From Saccoglossus kowalevskii (taxonomy: Eukaryota; Hemichordata; Enteropneusta; Harrimaniidae): 37,421 nt of DNA. The stretch is from positions 62,121 through 99,541 of the forward strand of contig NW_003107612.1 in the NCBI RefSeq assembly GCF_000003605.2. The letters run 5' to 3'. Positions 11,201-19,919 of the stretch are shown piece after piece. Position 1 is the stretch's first letter; every line of letters begins with the position of its first letter. Made by a program: the position numbers and the translations under genes. The notes beneath the pieces are model-generated. The model was not told where the DNA came from. It saw only the letters and a list, made by a program, of their open reading frames with translations, and did not search any database.

Positions 11201-14200
11201 AAAAAAAACTACTGTAGAATACTTTATTTTTGTTGGAATTAATTTTCGCTGAGGCACAGTCCCTCCACAGGAGGGAGGGAGGGACTGTGGCTGAAGATAT
11301 GATTCAGTGAAAATAAAATACAGCAAATATACCTTTTTTCCTATATTTTTAATTCAACTTTCAAAATTAAGTGAAAATAAATTCTATACAAAGCATCAAA
11401 AATGTCTTTTCAGCAAAAATTTATTCCAGCTAAAATAAAGTACTGTAGAATACTTTATTTTTGCTTGGAATTTATTTTTGCTATTTTCGCTGAAAGGATG
11501 ATTCTGTGAAAATAAAAATCCAGCGAATATACTTTTTTCCCTATATTTCACATTCAACTCGTCAAAAATCAGTGAAAATAAATTCAATACAAAACACCCA
11601 AAATGCCTTTTCAGCAATAACTAATTCCAGTTAAAATAAAGTATTTCACAGTATTTTACAGTACCGGTAATTAAAATAAAAACTAAAACACCATGCAATG
11701 CCCTTTGTGATGAGATTATTTACTTATCACCATAAACTTCACATCTATCACTGTTATTTATTTCCTTAGATGTTTTAAGGAAATGATGTGTGTGATAATA
11801 ACTGGTCTGTTTAGTTTTCCACTTGGAGCACTCCAGTTTGTATTGCTGTACCATCCTCTGCATGATAATCTGCACATCCATACTGAAGTATGCGTGTTTA
11901 TATTAGTGGCTATCTATATATGTATTGTGTGGAATGCTGATAGGAACCCTGATGATGGTGCCAGACCAAAGAAGGGTAAGCTCTTAAAAAAGATAATCTG
12001 ATTAAAATAAGATGTTTGTGTGATTTTTACCTTGGTCAAATATTATTTGGGGAACATGAATGTTAATTAATTTGATGAGTTTTTGCCTGTATTTTCTGCG
12101 CAAAATGCTTAGATAAATTATTGCATTGTTTCAGGACTTGCTTTCACTTTCATTAAATGTTAAATTGTGTTTGGACTGTACTGTATTTGTATATATTGCA
12201 GCTGCTTCCACATTAGACTGGCAAAGTTGTGACTTCTTTTTGTTTTATGCAAAAAAATACAATTGTCAATTTAGTCTTTTTAACATGATCACGAAAACTA
12301 GCGTGACTGTAAAAGAAATCCCAACTGGACGCATCTGCAGGCGACCCCCTGCATTGAAGTGGAAACCGGTACAAAATCACTTCTGTGATTATGCTAATTG
12401 TTGACTAGCATGGACAACGAATCAGAGTGCAGCTGTATACGCCATATCTTATCTATGTTAATGTATGTGACCTTTCACTTCTGAGGTCCCGGCAAATTTG
12501 AAAGATTACTTATATACATTGGACATTTAAATCGACTTGTTTTCAGTAAACATAGATGAAAGTATTGTCTTCACACTTAGAAAGTTAAAGTATCCATCTC
12601 TGCAATCGAATCATAACAACCTTTGAAAGGTCATGTTTACTTCCACACACGCACTCATGAATAATCAATGACATCATGAATAATTAATAGCAGTCAAATG
12701 CTCGCAGATGTGTCCAGTCAGGATTTCTTTAGTAGTCAGGTTAGTTTTTGCGATCACGCTAAAAGGAGTAAATAAACAATTAATTATTTTTTTTTGTAAA
12801 ACAAAAAAGAAGTCCCGACTTTGCCAGTCTACTTTCACAACTCTGATGTATATGCAGACAGTGCCATATCTGATCAAAATATCCCACATGATCTATTACT
12901 GACAAACGTTTTTTACAATTAATTCATGGTTGCAGAATATACTGCTATGTGTTGTTCCAAAAAAAAAAAAACTATTTAATTTTAGAATTGCCAATTTTGT
13001 TGATTTTTGGGAGTGATTAATTCATCAAATAGAACATGTATATTGTTTGAATAATTTGGTATCTAAAGATGATATACTTCAACTTTAACTTTATTGACAT
13101 TATTCATTTTGAATAGAACATAGTCCAATCTATAACTAAATAACAATTCCTAAACATACATAAACAAAAACATACAATTTTCTCCTAATTGTAATATGTT
13201 GTGGGCATTTCATAACATAATGGAATTCATCCTCAATTGAATTTGTGTTGCATCTTGTACAGATCCTGTGTTCAACTTTAACCTTTGGCCTTAAGTGCCT
13301 GCATTTCTCAATCATTAAGGGATGGTCACTTATTCTTAGTTTGCATATTCTTTTTCTTATTCCACCATCCTTAACATTATTTATATACTCCTCCATTTTA
13401 AATTCTGTTTTGAATAATTTATATGTTCCTAGTTTATGCTAAAATATAGTGATTGCTTTTGATTTTTTTCTTTTGTAACTGTAAAAAATATTAATACTTT
13501 AAAGGTACTTTGTGCATTTTATAAATGTTTAGATTTGATGGCTTCATAAAAATGAAAAATTAATGAAAGGTAAATTAGACTGCATTAAATGGTATATGAT
13601 ATTTTGAAATTAATCAGTACGTCTAATTATTAGCTGTCATGTACTGATCTTGGAGTGTTTTTACAGAATTCAATGTTGTTAGTGTCAGAGGTGTGTCGCG
13701 CTTTATAATGGTTATAATCCATAAAACAGTTCCAAATATAAAATTGCAGAAACATTTTCGATCAAAAACTAGAAGCACTGTCACATGTGTCTGTTTGGTT
13801 CAAAATTAGGTTGAATTCAGTAAAAATTAAAGAAAAATGTGAACAAATTCACTTAAATGTAAACGATAAAAAAAATTGGTGCTCATAATTTGAAGATCTA
13901 ATATATACTTTATATCATCACACTTAGAGGTTTTTATGACATCATAGCTTTACATTATCACATGATAATGTAAATCCATGATGGCAAAAAACCTCTAATT
14001 CTCACATGATAATGTAAAGCTATGATGGCATAAAAACTTCTAATTATCACATGATAATGTAAAGCTAGGATGGCATAAAACCCTCTAATTCTCACATGAT
14101 ANNNNNNNNNNNNNNNNNNNNNNNNNNNNNNNNNNNNNNNNNNNNNNNNNNGATGGCATAAAAACCTCTAATTATCACATGATAATGTAAAGCTATGATG

Positions 14201-16492
14201 GCATAAAAACCTCTAATTATCACACGATAATGCAAAGCTATGATGGCATAAAAACCTCTAATTCTCACATAATAATGCAAAGCTATGATGGCATAAAAAC
14301 CTCTAATTCTCACATGATAATGTAAATCTAAGATGGCATAAAAACGTCTAATTCTTACATGATAATGTAAATCTAAGATGGCATAAAAACCTCTGATTTT
14401 CACATGATAATGTAAAGCTATGATGGCATAAAAACCTCTAATTCTCACATGATAATGTAAAGCTATGATGACATAAAAACCTCTAATTCTCACATGATAA
14501 TGTAAAGCTATGATGGCATAAAAACTTCTAATTATCACATGATAATGTAAAGCTATGATGGCATAAAAACCTCTAATTCGCACATGATAATGTAAATGTA
14601 AATTAATTACAACAAAACTCCCCCATATTTAACTAAATTTGTGATTTTGATGGTAGTGATTCAAAACAACAATAGTGAATCCCTGGAGCATCATATTGGA
14701 TGCAGAGAAGAGTCTAGATGTAATAATTATTTTGCCATAGACCTGTCATCAAATACGGCACTCATAATTCAAATACAATTAATTTGGAGTTACATGCACT
14801 TCTATTAAAGATGATAAGTATATATGAACTATCAAAATCATAATTGTATTCTTCCACTGATGTTTTGTCCCAGGTCCCAACTGTGCCGTGCGTTTGAGCC
14901 AACCGTTAATTGTTCATAAATGGAGTCAATTTGTGTAGTTTTCTTGATTTATTCTGCAGATATAGGTAAAATATAGGTAAGGCTTTGGCGAAATTTGAAA
15001 AAGCAACTTTTTTATAGATTTTATTTGTCATTCTGTTCGTCTGTTTTTTCCAGTTTAAAAAATATGAGCTGGCCTGGAGCCTTCATCCCTTGTCTATTTT
15101 TTTTTACACAAGATACCAGCCGATAACCCTCCCCCTCGCTTTGATAGGGAGTGCGTACAGTTGATCATAGTTCCTGGGCTCCCTGTGATCAGGTCTAAAA
15201 AGAAATTTTAAAACGCAAATAATGTATTCATTGTTTTTTTTTAGTAGGAAAGAAATGGTTGGATGAAATTGGGCTACTAGTATCACTGCATTTTATGTTG
15301 TACATATTATTAACAGTTAATTCTAAACCTGAAAATATTAGATCAATAGGTTTACATGAACCAACTGGTAATTGTAATGCAACCACACCTGTATATACTG
15401 CTATGGGACAAGTAAGTACACATTTAGAAAGGAATTGCATTTATCACATACAACCTTGCTCAATAATATTGGTATTGACTGCAAATATATGCAATTGAGA
15501 TAATATAGTCCCTTCTAAAGTTGTGTTTTCTTGGCAGTTGAATTTAGTTGAACTGCCTCAACTGAGCTTTGTTTATGTAGTTATAATTATGCATATTTGA
15601 TCTCTAGAATCATTTTTTTGCACAAACAAATGTTTCCATGTAATAATAATTTCAGTATTTTCAAGGAAATTATGTAAATGAGCTGCATTCATATTCCAGT
15701 GCTGTACAGCTCAAACTAAAAACAATATCAAAACCAAAGTAATATGTGCCGCTGGTAAAGCTGTAATCATTGTGTTGCTTTTAAAGCATTGAAAACCTGG
15801 ATGGAAAACAAATAAAAGTGTTTGTAAATAGCTCTCAGCAATGACACATCTACTCTGGGTGCTGATACTTGAGAACATGAAGAATAGGACATAGAATCTT
15901 TAATTTGGTTTGAACCTCTTTGTCATGTACAAACGGAATATGTTTGAGTTGTTATTTTTTTGTTCTATTCTCCCCTCATCTAAAATAGCACAGGTTTATG
16001 TAAGCAAATTTATTGTTGTAAATGAAGGCATTTTCTCGCACCGTGAATGATGACAGTATATATACATAACAATAATTGTACATAATGCATCTATTAATGT
16101 AGGTCCTTGTCTTTACATACAGGTGCTGTCAAAGAAAACTTATTTGTGTACAACTGAATATGATGAAGCTTACTATGATTGGCACTGCTTGACAGGTGGA
16201 AAACCACCCAAGGTAAGTTATATGATGCATGAATTGCTTCCCTTGACTATGTAATTTTGTGAATTTATTTAATAATTGTACCTACTCTGTGATTTGTAAA
16301 AATAAAAAAAATTCTCATCTTTTCCAGGATGGCATGGAATGGTACACGATTTGTGGGAATGCATTTCCAAATCACACTGAGTACATCGTAGTAGTGACAG
16401 CTTTCAGTCTGATTGGACTGTTTTATTACTGGCAAATGTGTGCCAGGTCTGGAAAAGATCAGACGCGTGGAAAGAAAATGAAGAAATCTTAG
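5187..16492 (+). CDS. Polytopic membrane protein, DUF7802-like, 8 visible coding exons
   Basis: The spliced gene joins 5184-5298, 6322-6489, 7431-7529, 8809-9007, 11770-11975, 15245-15411, 16123-16212 and 16328-16492. All splice sites are GT-AG and every intron phase (1,1,1,2,1,0,0) fits its neighbour, giving 401 residues from the ATG at 5187 to TAG. There are about nine hydrophobic segments, near residues 20-35, 46-66, 85-105, 113-133, 155-175, 197-219, 230-244, 267-284 and 365-384. The tail is basic (GKKMKKS). Loops are rich in Trp, His and Asp: IDNFWHAQS, KSLWWTWHDTDPNIYDRHYW, YHPLHDNLHIHTE. The C-terminal third has several Cys and two Asn-glycosylation sites (NCNATTP, PNHTEY), suggesting a lumenal or extracellular loop. 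I believe this is the invertebrate family DUF7802, whose function is unknown. The start is uncertain: the exon at 162-263 is phase-compatible and would add 35 residues. Confidence 0.9.
5507..5715 (+). mobile_element. MITE family B (209 bp, TA target site)
   Basis: Perfect 13-bp terminal inverted repeats, CTGTAAAACATGT and ACATGTTTTACAG, are flanked by TA on each side (5505-5506 and 5716-5717). The interior repeats TTAGCGAAT-type words and has no coding capacity. It lies in the intron after exon a. Length, TA target and the CTGTA terminus match family A, although the interiors differ. Confidence 0.85.
6322..6489 (+). CDS. Membrane-protein exon b
   Basis: The acceptor TTTTATTTTAG ends at 6321 and the donor GTAAGTATA starts at 6490 (phase 1 to 1). 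It encodes segment 2 (FLWFAIIAHGLTVESVSYF), the polar stretch PDIDNFWHAQ and the start of segment 3 (LPLHIIFF). Confidence 0.92.
6530..6920. repeat. Dispersed repeat with terminal hairpin
   Basis: The block opens with a hairpin, arms GCTCCGCT (6530-6537) and AGCGGAGC (6551-6558) around GTCGACTTAGTCG. It closes near 6890-6915 with AACAGCGGAGCTATCTCAGC. Between them a motif recurs about 165 bp apart: TTGATACTTGGTGTATATGT, GTACCT, AGACCTCT and AGATTTGTTCATTT near 6635-6690, and again near 6790-6850. It is an internally repeated, intronic noncoding element. Confidence 0.6.
7431..7529 (+). CDS. Membrane-protein exon c
   Basis: The acceptor GTGTCTGTAG ends at 7430 and the donor GTATGT starts at 7530 (phase 1 to 1). 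It encodes PVFLYTAGVAAARLKLPFW, AEPFAHGLAVVAM: the end of segment 3 and most of segment 4. Confidence 0.92.
8591..8753. mobile_element. Short inverted-repeat element (MITE-like)
   Basis: The left arm TATAATATCCCACAATATTT continues through TCTCTA (8591-8616) and is the near-complement of the right arm at 8727-8753 (TAAGAGAAAATATCGTGGTA and on). Subterminal CAGCAG and CTGCTG words extend the palindrome inward. No open frame is seen. It lies in the intron before exon d. Confidence 0.65.
8809..9007 (+). CDS. Membrane-protein exon d (signature exon)
   Basis: The acceptor TATTCCAG ends at 8808 and the donor GTAAGTATG starts at 9008 (phase 1 to 2). It carries the most distinctive motif of the protein, DVPFDIMGIKSLWWTWHD, followed by RHYWVPWTSYFF and hydrophobic segment 5. 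Confidence 0.93.
9008..10440. other. Intronic, no gene seen
   Basis: The first part of the large intron between exons d and e is AT-rich. The open frames at 9696-9914 (-) and 9847-10086 (+) overlap one another and match no family I recognise. Confidence 0.6.
10447..10590 (+). repeat. Direct tandem duplication, 72 bp x 2
   Basis: The 72-bp unit beginning GAAGCCTGGAGAGGGCTCTC is present at 10447-10518 and again at 10519-10590, differing only at the last base. A T16 tract (10431-10446) directly precedes it. The near identity implies a very recent duplication or an assembly artefact. Confidence 0.95.
10835..11042 (+). mobile_element. MITE family A, copy 2 (208 bp)
   Basis: Same ends as copy 1 (CTGTAGAATACTTTATTTTC to GTATTCCACAG), TA on both sides (10833-10834 and 11043-11044), and the same orientation and length as the copy at 3999-4206. 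It is only mildly diverged. Confidence 0.87.
11255..11289. repeat. Palindromic insertion inside MITE copy 3
   Basis: 12-bp arms CACAGTCCCTCC (11255-11266) and GGAGGGACTGTG (11278-11289) form a perfect inverted repeat with an 11-bp GA-rich loop. The sequence is missing from copies 1, 2 and 4 at the equivalent site, so it is a secondary insertion. Confidence 0.85.
11443..11651 (+). mobile_element. MITE family A, copy 4, nested in copy 3
   Basis: A complete 209-bp element from CTGTAGAATACTTTATTTTT to GTATTTCACAG, with TA at 11441-11442 and 11652-11653. The flanking bases are the two pieces of copy 3. Confidence 0.85.
11770..11975 (+). CDS. Membrane-protein exon e
   Basis: The acceptor ATTTCCTTAG ends at 11769 and the donor GTAAGCTC starts at 11976 (phase 2 to 1). 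It encodes segments 6 and 7 separated by the His-rich loop YHPLHDNLHIHTE, and ends in a basic linker (GARPKK). Confidence 0.93.
12190..12345 (+). repeat. Dispersed repeat, copy 1 of an inverted pair
   Basis: This segment, including AGACTGGCAAAGTTGTGACT, TTTTTGTTTTATGCAAAAAA and AAAGAAATCCCAACTGGACG, is clearly similar to the reverse complement of 12705-12865. The same frame in both copies reads DWQSxDFF and KEIxTGxIC, so the ancestor may have been coding, but both copies now look decayed. Confidence 0.7.
12705..12865 (-). repeat. Dispersed repeat, copy 2 of an inverted pair
   Basis: On the minus strand it contains AGACTGGCAAAGTCGGGACT, TTTTTTGTTTTAC and AAAGAAATCCTGACTGGACA, matching the copy at 12190-12345 with moderate divergence. 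About 360 bp separate the two arms. Confidence 0.7.
13136..13438 (-). pseudogene. 3' relic of a non-LTR (LINE) retrotransposon polymerase
   Basis: The minus-strand frame reads KLGTYKLFKTEFKMEEYI, then RISDHPLMIEKCRHLRPKV and HRICTRCNTNSIEDEFHYVM, KCP. The pattern SDHxLxIExxRxxRPK plus CxxCxxxxxEDExHxxxxCP is the Cys/His zinc-ribbon-like C-terminal region typical of LINE polymerases in invertebrates. About 100 codons remain. There is no reverse transcriptase domain or endonuclease upstream, so it is a 5'-truncated dead copy sitting antisense in the intron before exon f. Confidence 0.8.
13926..14595. repeat. 45-bp minisatellite array (with assembly gap)
   Basis: The unit is roughly AAAGCTATGATGGCATAAAA followed by ACCTCTAATTCTCACATGAT and AATGT, 45 bp, repeated about 14 times with a few substitutions. 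Because 45 is divisible by three, an open frame of 15-residue repeats (RGFYAIIALHYHVRI) crosses it on the minus strand; I treat this as a by-product. The first unit is preceded by an inverted partial unit. Fifty Ns lie inside, so true length is unknown. Confidence 0.95.
14102..14151. other. Assembly gap (50 N)
   Basis: Exactly 50 ambiguous bases within the minisatellite, probably a placeholder of arbitrary size where repeat units could not be resolved. Confidence 0.99.
14596..15244. other. Intronic, no gene seen
   Basis: AT-rich intron between the minisatellite and exon f. No domain-bearing frame or clear repeat was found. Confidence 0.6.
15245..15411 (+). CDS. Membrane-protein exon f, tandem TAGTAG acceptor
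   Basis: The acceptor follows a T-rich tract and reads TTTTTTTTAGTAG. Both AGs (15244 and 15247) keep frame and differ by one Val. The donor is GTAAGTACA at 15412 (phase 1 to 0). It encodes segment 8 (GLLVSLHFMLYILLTV) and then SIGLHEPTGNCNATTP. Confidence 0.92.
16123..16212 (+). CDS. Membrane-protein exon g
   Basis: A 30-codon, phase 0-0 exon between acceptor CTTTACATACAG and donor GTAAGTTA. It encodes a Cys- and Tyr-rich loop (TYLCTTEYDEAYYDWHCLTG). Confidence 0.9.
16328..16492 (+). CDS. Membrane-protein exon h (last coding exon)
   Basis: The acceptor CATCTTTTCCAG ends at 16327 and the stop TAG is at 16490-16492. It encodes DGMEWYTICGNAFPNHTEY, the last hydrophobic segment and a basic C-terminal tail. 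AATAAA polyadenylation hexamers follow near 16685 and 16779, either of which could end the transcript. Confidence 0.92.
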   Translation, partial: DGMEWYTICGNAFPNHTEYIVVVTAFSLIGLFYYWQMCARSGKDQTRGKKMKKS

Positions 16493-16849
16493 ATATGAGG
16501 ATGTACTTATAAGCAGCTACTGCTATGTGTGACGAAATATGTCAATAATTTGTAAAATTGATTAGTACCGTAAGCAAGCTATCACAATTTTTGCTTTCGC
16601 ATCACACATTTTTATCACATTTTTGGCAATTTAAACTTCATGGAAAACCGAACATTTAATTTATGATTGTCCTTGTCTGCAAAGAAATAAAAACTACCCT
16701 CAGTAGTATAAATACAAAAATACCGTCAATCCCTAATGTGTTGCGATGATATGCAATCATGACAATGTGTGATGTGGATGCAATAAATGGGCAACAGAAA
16801 TGAGAATGTGGGTTACAGGTTTGGCAGGAGCCATATTCCATTTGGTGTA

Positions 16850-17240
16850 AAATTGATCTTAGAACATTTGATCAAAACAGCAGGAATTTGTTCAATTGAA
16901 TTCGTAAGGACTCGGTGTAAATTTAAGACAATTGATCAAAATTTGGGATTTGCTGTAAAATTTGATCAGATGGCATTTGGTGGAATTTGTTTAGTAAGGA
17001 TTTAATGCACATTTGAATAGCAGATAATTTTGATCTTGAACATTTGGTCAAAAAAATAGAATCTTTAATATTAAGGACTTGGTAGATTTTGACCAGTTAG
17101 CATTTAAGGAAATTTAAATCGTAACCTGTTGCAATTTGATTATTTTGATGATACTTTTTGATTTTGGACACTTGGTCCAAAATTGAAGAGTAAGAGTTTG
17201 ATTAAAAATTGAAAGATTAGATGTAATTTTATCACTTGGT
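16850..17240. repeat. Degenerate repeat of TTGATCAA-type words in the 3' flank
   Basis: Downstream of the membrane-protein stop, words such as TTGATCTTAGAACATTTGATC (broken here), TTTTGATCTTGAACATTTGG and TTTGATTTTGGACACTTGGT recur near 16853, 17026 and 17157. TAAGGACTTGG-like words recur between them. The period is irregular (about 130-175 bp). It is an old tandem repeat or part of a decayed element. Confidence 0.5.
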
Positions 17241-17299
17241 AATTGGAGGAGATTTCATTACCCTGACACTGTTCAAAATGTGATATGTATATGAAATTT

Positions 17300-18840
17300 G
17301 ATTACTTGGCGATGGAGGACCATTTAGTTTTTTTAAACTGTATTTTGAGGCAATATCCATTTCATTGTTACAATGAGACAACTGCCAGGTATTGGTGTTG
17401 TTTCCTGATGCTAATCATTAATTATTGTAATAGATGGGCTATATACATGCATTTGTTTGTTGTTCAAAAAACATAAGCACATAGATATATGTACGATCTA
17501 GCCTGGGTAACTGCTTATTTGTCCATTAAATCTGGATTTAAGATGTCCAGACAATTTCAAAATTATTACTTTTGTATTAGCTACTACATATGGTAGTGTA
17601 CAATCATGCATTCCATTTTCATGAAAACTGTTTCACATCAAATCATGTCAAATCAAATATTGAATATTCTGAAATAAACAGCACATATCAAGCTTGAATT
17701 TTAAGATAATTTTAATTAGATGAGGCATATTTTGATACCAATGTCACATGTCTTCCACAAGAGTATGATATTAAAATATAGCAAATGCTCTAGCGTTCTT
17801 TTGTTTTTCTTTATATCCCTCAATCCAGTATGATAGATTGTTGTGTGGCTTTTCAATATGTAGTATTTCATAACGTAATCTATTGAATAATGTTGTATGC
17901 AATCAGAGTATATAAATTAAGAAGAAGCAAAACCATATTATATCATATTGGTCTCGTACTGAAAATCAATCACTAAACTACATGTGATCTCCCCTGTCCC
18001 TGAAAATTACCCAGTCACATGCGTCCCTATGCCAAATGACAACGCCTAAGCTTGATTCATTCGTCTAGTTAAATCAAACATGTTCGATATTCGACTTCGT
18101 GCATTTCTAACTCGTCATTCTGCTACTGTGCTCATTAGTACGGTAATTTGAGATTTGTAATTCATGTTTGTACATTTACCTGTAATTAGATTAGAGGGCA
18201 GTCTTAACTGTGTAGATTCGTACTGGACCACATTACATTGGTATATATGTGTGTAGTTGTATACAACTTAAGAATGCAATAATATTACCAAATATATAAA
18301 TTTTTTTAGGAACAACCGACTGCCATGCTTGCTACATTAAATCTACGATTTTGGAATATGAACGATTCTTTCTTATGCACTATAATGAACAACTTGGGCT
18401 CTGATGGAATTCAGATGATGACACACGAATAAAACCAATCAAAACTCACAATTTTTGCTCCTATACCACAATAGTGTGAATTGGGTACTTGACAAGCGTG
18501 TATGATTCGTTAAGACCGTCACTGTACTCTCCGATCCAAATACGCAAAATTGATGATACAAATGCTTTGGTTGTCCAATCACAATTGGTATATGCTCATA
18601 ACCAGTGAATTATTACACAATTGGACGCAAATCGCACACTATGAAGTTACTATCATTAATATTTCTAGACAATATTTCACAAACACCCTAGAAGCATTGA
18701 ATTACATGCCTTCTCCAACACTTCTAAAAGGGTCTACAGTTGCGTGATATATAGCAGCTAGATATATCTAGCCACGAACACAGAATCCGCAATTATCATG
18801 GCCATCCCGTGTGTCGCATACGACTTATTTACCACTTCCG
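17300..18840. other. Intergenic, no gene seen
   Basis: AT-rich sequence between the membrane-protein 3' flank and the LTR-like block. Short frames at 17285-17476 and 18550-18747 show no motif or splice support. Confidence 0.6.
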
Positions 18841-18849
18841 TGTCACTGA

Positions 18850-18862
18850 GAATGTTCTAGAA
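18850..18862. promoter_or_regulatory. Heat-shock element 1
   Basis: GAATGTTCTAGAA is a perfect three-unit heat-shock element (GAAnnTTCnnGAA), the binding pattern of heat-shock factor. It lies about 180 bp upstream of the TATA-like box at 19028. Confidence 0.6.
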
Positions 18863-18950
18863 CCTACTGTGTCTGGGTGAAATATTCTTTTTTTTTTAGA
18901 AACTGGTTGAATAGGTAATAGAACACTGTAGGAGGCAATAGAAGATAATG

Positions 18951-18963
18951 GAACATTCTAGAA
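18951..18963. promoter_or_regulatory. Heat-shock element 2
   Basis: GAACATTCTAGAA is a second perfect three-unit heat-shock element, 101 bp after the first and 65 bp before the TATA-like box. Confidence 0.6.
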
Positions 18964-19313
18964 ATTTATAGTAAATTCCAGACTCATTATGTATGCTGAT
19001 GTAATGGTCTATTTATAGACAGTGTGGGTATATATAGGGGAGTTGTTCAGCACTGAGTTCAGATCGGAGATCTCGTTGAATTGTATTGGAGTTTAAGTAT
19101 CTAGTCATTGGAGTAGTGGAGTTTTACCGCGTTATTGTACTTGATGTTTGCAGAGTATAATAATACCAGTACCAGTTGAAACCTCATCTGTTGGCTCCGT
19201 GTTCATATTTTATCATCGCCGTCAGGGAAGTCTTTCTGTTACTGTTGCCATTTTGGTATTTGAACCATCACACCTGTACTATACCAATTACGGTAATATT
19301 ACGTTGCGTGTGA

Positions 19314-19655
19314 CACCGTGTATCGCGAATCAGTAAGCAAACTCATACATTTCCTCATCTGGAATTAATGTGGGCAGTGATAGACACTCGACTCGGTCAT
19401 TTGTTAACTCAATCTCTCCAAGGCAAATACAACATATTCCGTTACATTCTTTGGTCTGATAGCCAAATCACTCTTATGTTCTTACACGGCTGCAAAACCC
19501 GTGATACATTCACACGAAACCATGCCACAGAGATCATTTTTTTCAAACAGGAATTACGCTATGTCTCAACAAGTCCCGCAGATACCTTAACCTTTGGGTT
19601 CATTCCCAATAAACTAGGAATGTCCCAACTCTGGGACATAGATCACCATGGTTAA
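19314..19655 (+). pseudogene. Bel/Pao-type retrotransposon RNase H relic
   Basis: The frame opens after a TGA at 19311 and reads RVSRISKQTHTFPHLELM, then WAVIDTRLGHLL, ILWSDSQITLMFLHG, FTRNHATEI, RYVSTSPADTLTFGFIPNKL and SQLWD. LPRLEL-xxAVxxxRL, WSDSxxxLxxL, FVxNRxxEI and WRYVPTxxNPADxxTRG are the successive landmarks of the RNase H region of Bel/Pao polyproteins, here partly eroded (PHLEL, SPADTLTFG). There is no reverse transcriptase before it or integrase after it. The host copy is therefore dead. Confidence 0.78.
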
Positions 19656-19919
19656 ACTCATTTCACGAACATTGGCTGAAATGTTACCTATTTGATAAGT
19701 GAAGTGTTTTTTTAATATGTATTTTATGTGTATGTTGGTTGTAATTGTATTTCTTTCATGAACTGGGTTTTTTATATGCACATTTCGATTGTTATTGTCA
19801 CTATTGTATTTGTAACTAAAGACCAAAATACTTCCCCCTTTCTTCTGACACAAATATAGGTCTACTTTTCCCACTTCCTTCTTTTCTATATTGTTCATAT
19901 CTTTCATTAATTTATACAT

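Larger units (their letters stand above)
11212..11661 (+). mobile_element. MITE family A, copy 3, split by copy 4
   Basis: The left part spans 11212-11442. The last 8 bp (TTTTACAG) are at 11654-11661, flanked by TA at 11210-11211 and 11662-11663. The split falls exactly at a TA inside the right terminal repeat (AAAGTA|TTCCACAG), where copy 4 has landed. The copy also carries a short palindromic insertion at about 11253-11292 that is absent from the other copies. Confidence 0.8.
18841..19190 (+). mobile_element. Candidate LTR / promoter block of a retroelement
   Basis: Two heat-shock elements are followed by GGTATATATAGGGG (TATA-like, 19027-19040) and, about 25 bp on, TTCAGCACTGAGTTCAGATC, a plausible initiator region. 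A Bel/Pao-type RNase H relic begins 270 bp after that. This order fits a solo or 5' LTR with deleted internal sequence. I could not define TG...CA ends or a primer binding site, and no second LTR was found. Confidence 0.4.

Noticed and set aside
14092-14583. 163-codon frame of 15-residue repeats on the minus strand
   Set aside because: By-product of a 45-bp minisatellite; it crosses an N gap, lies in an intron and has no start or splice context.
13926-14595. CRISPR-like array
   Set aside because: Units are directly adjacent with no unique spacers, in a eukaryotic intron.
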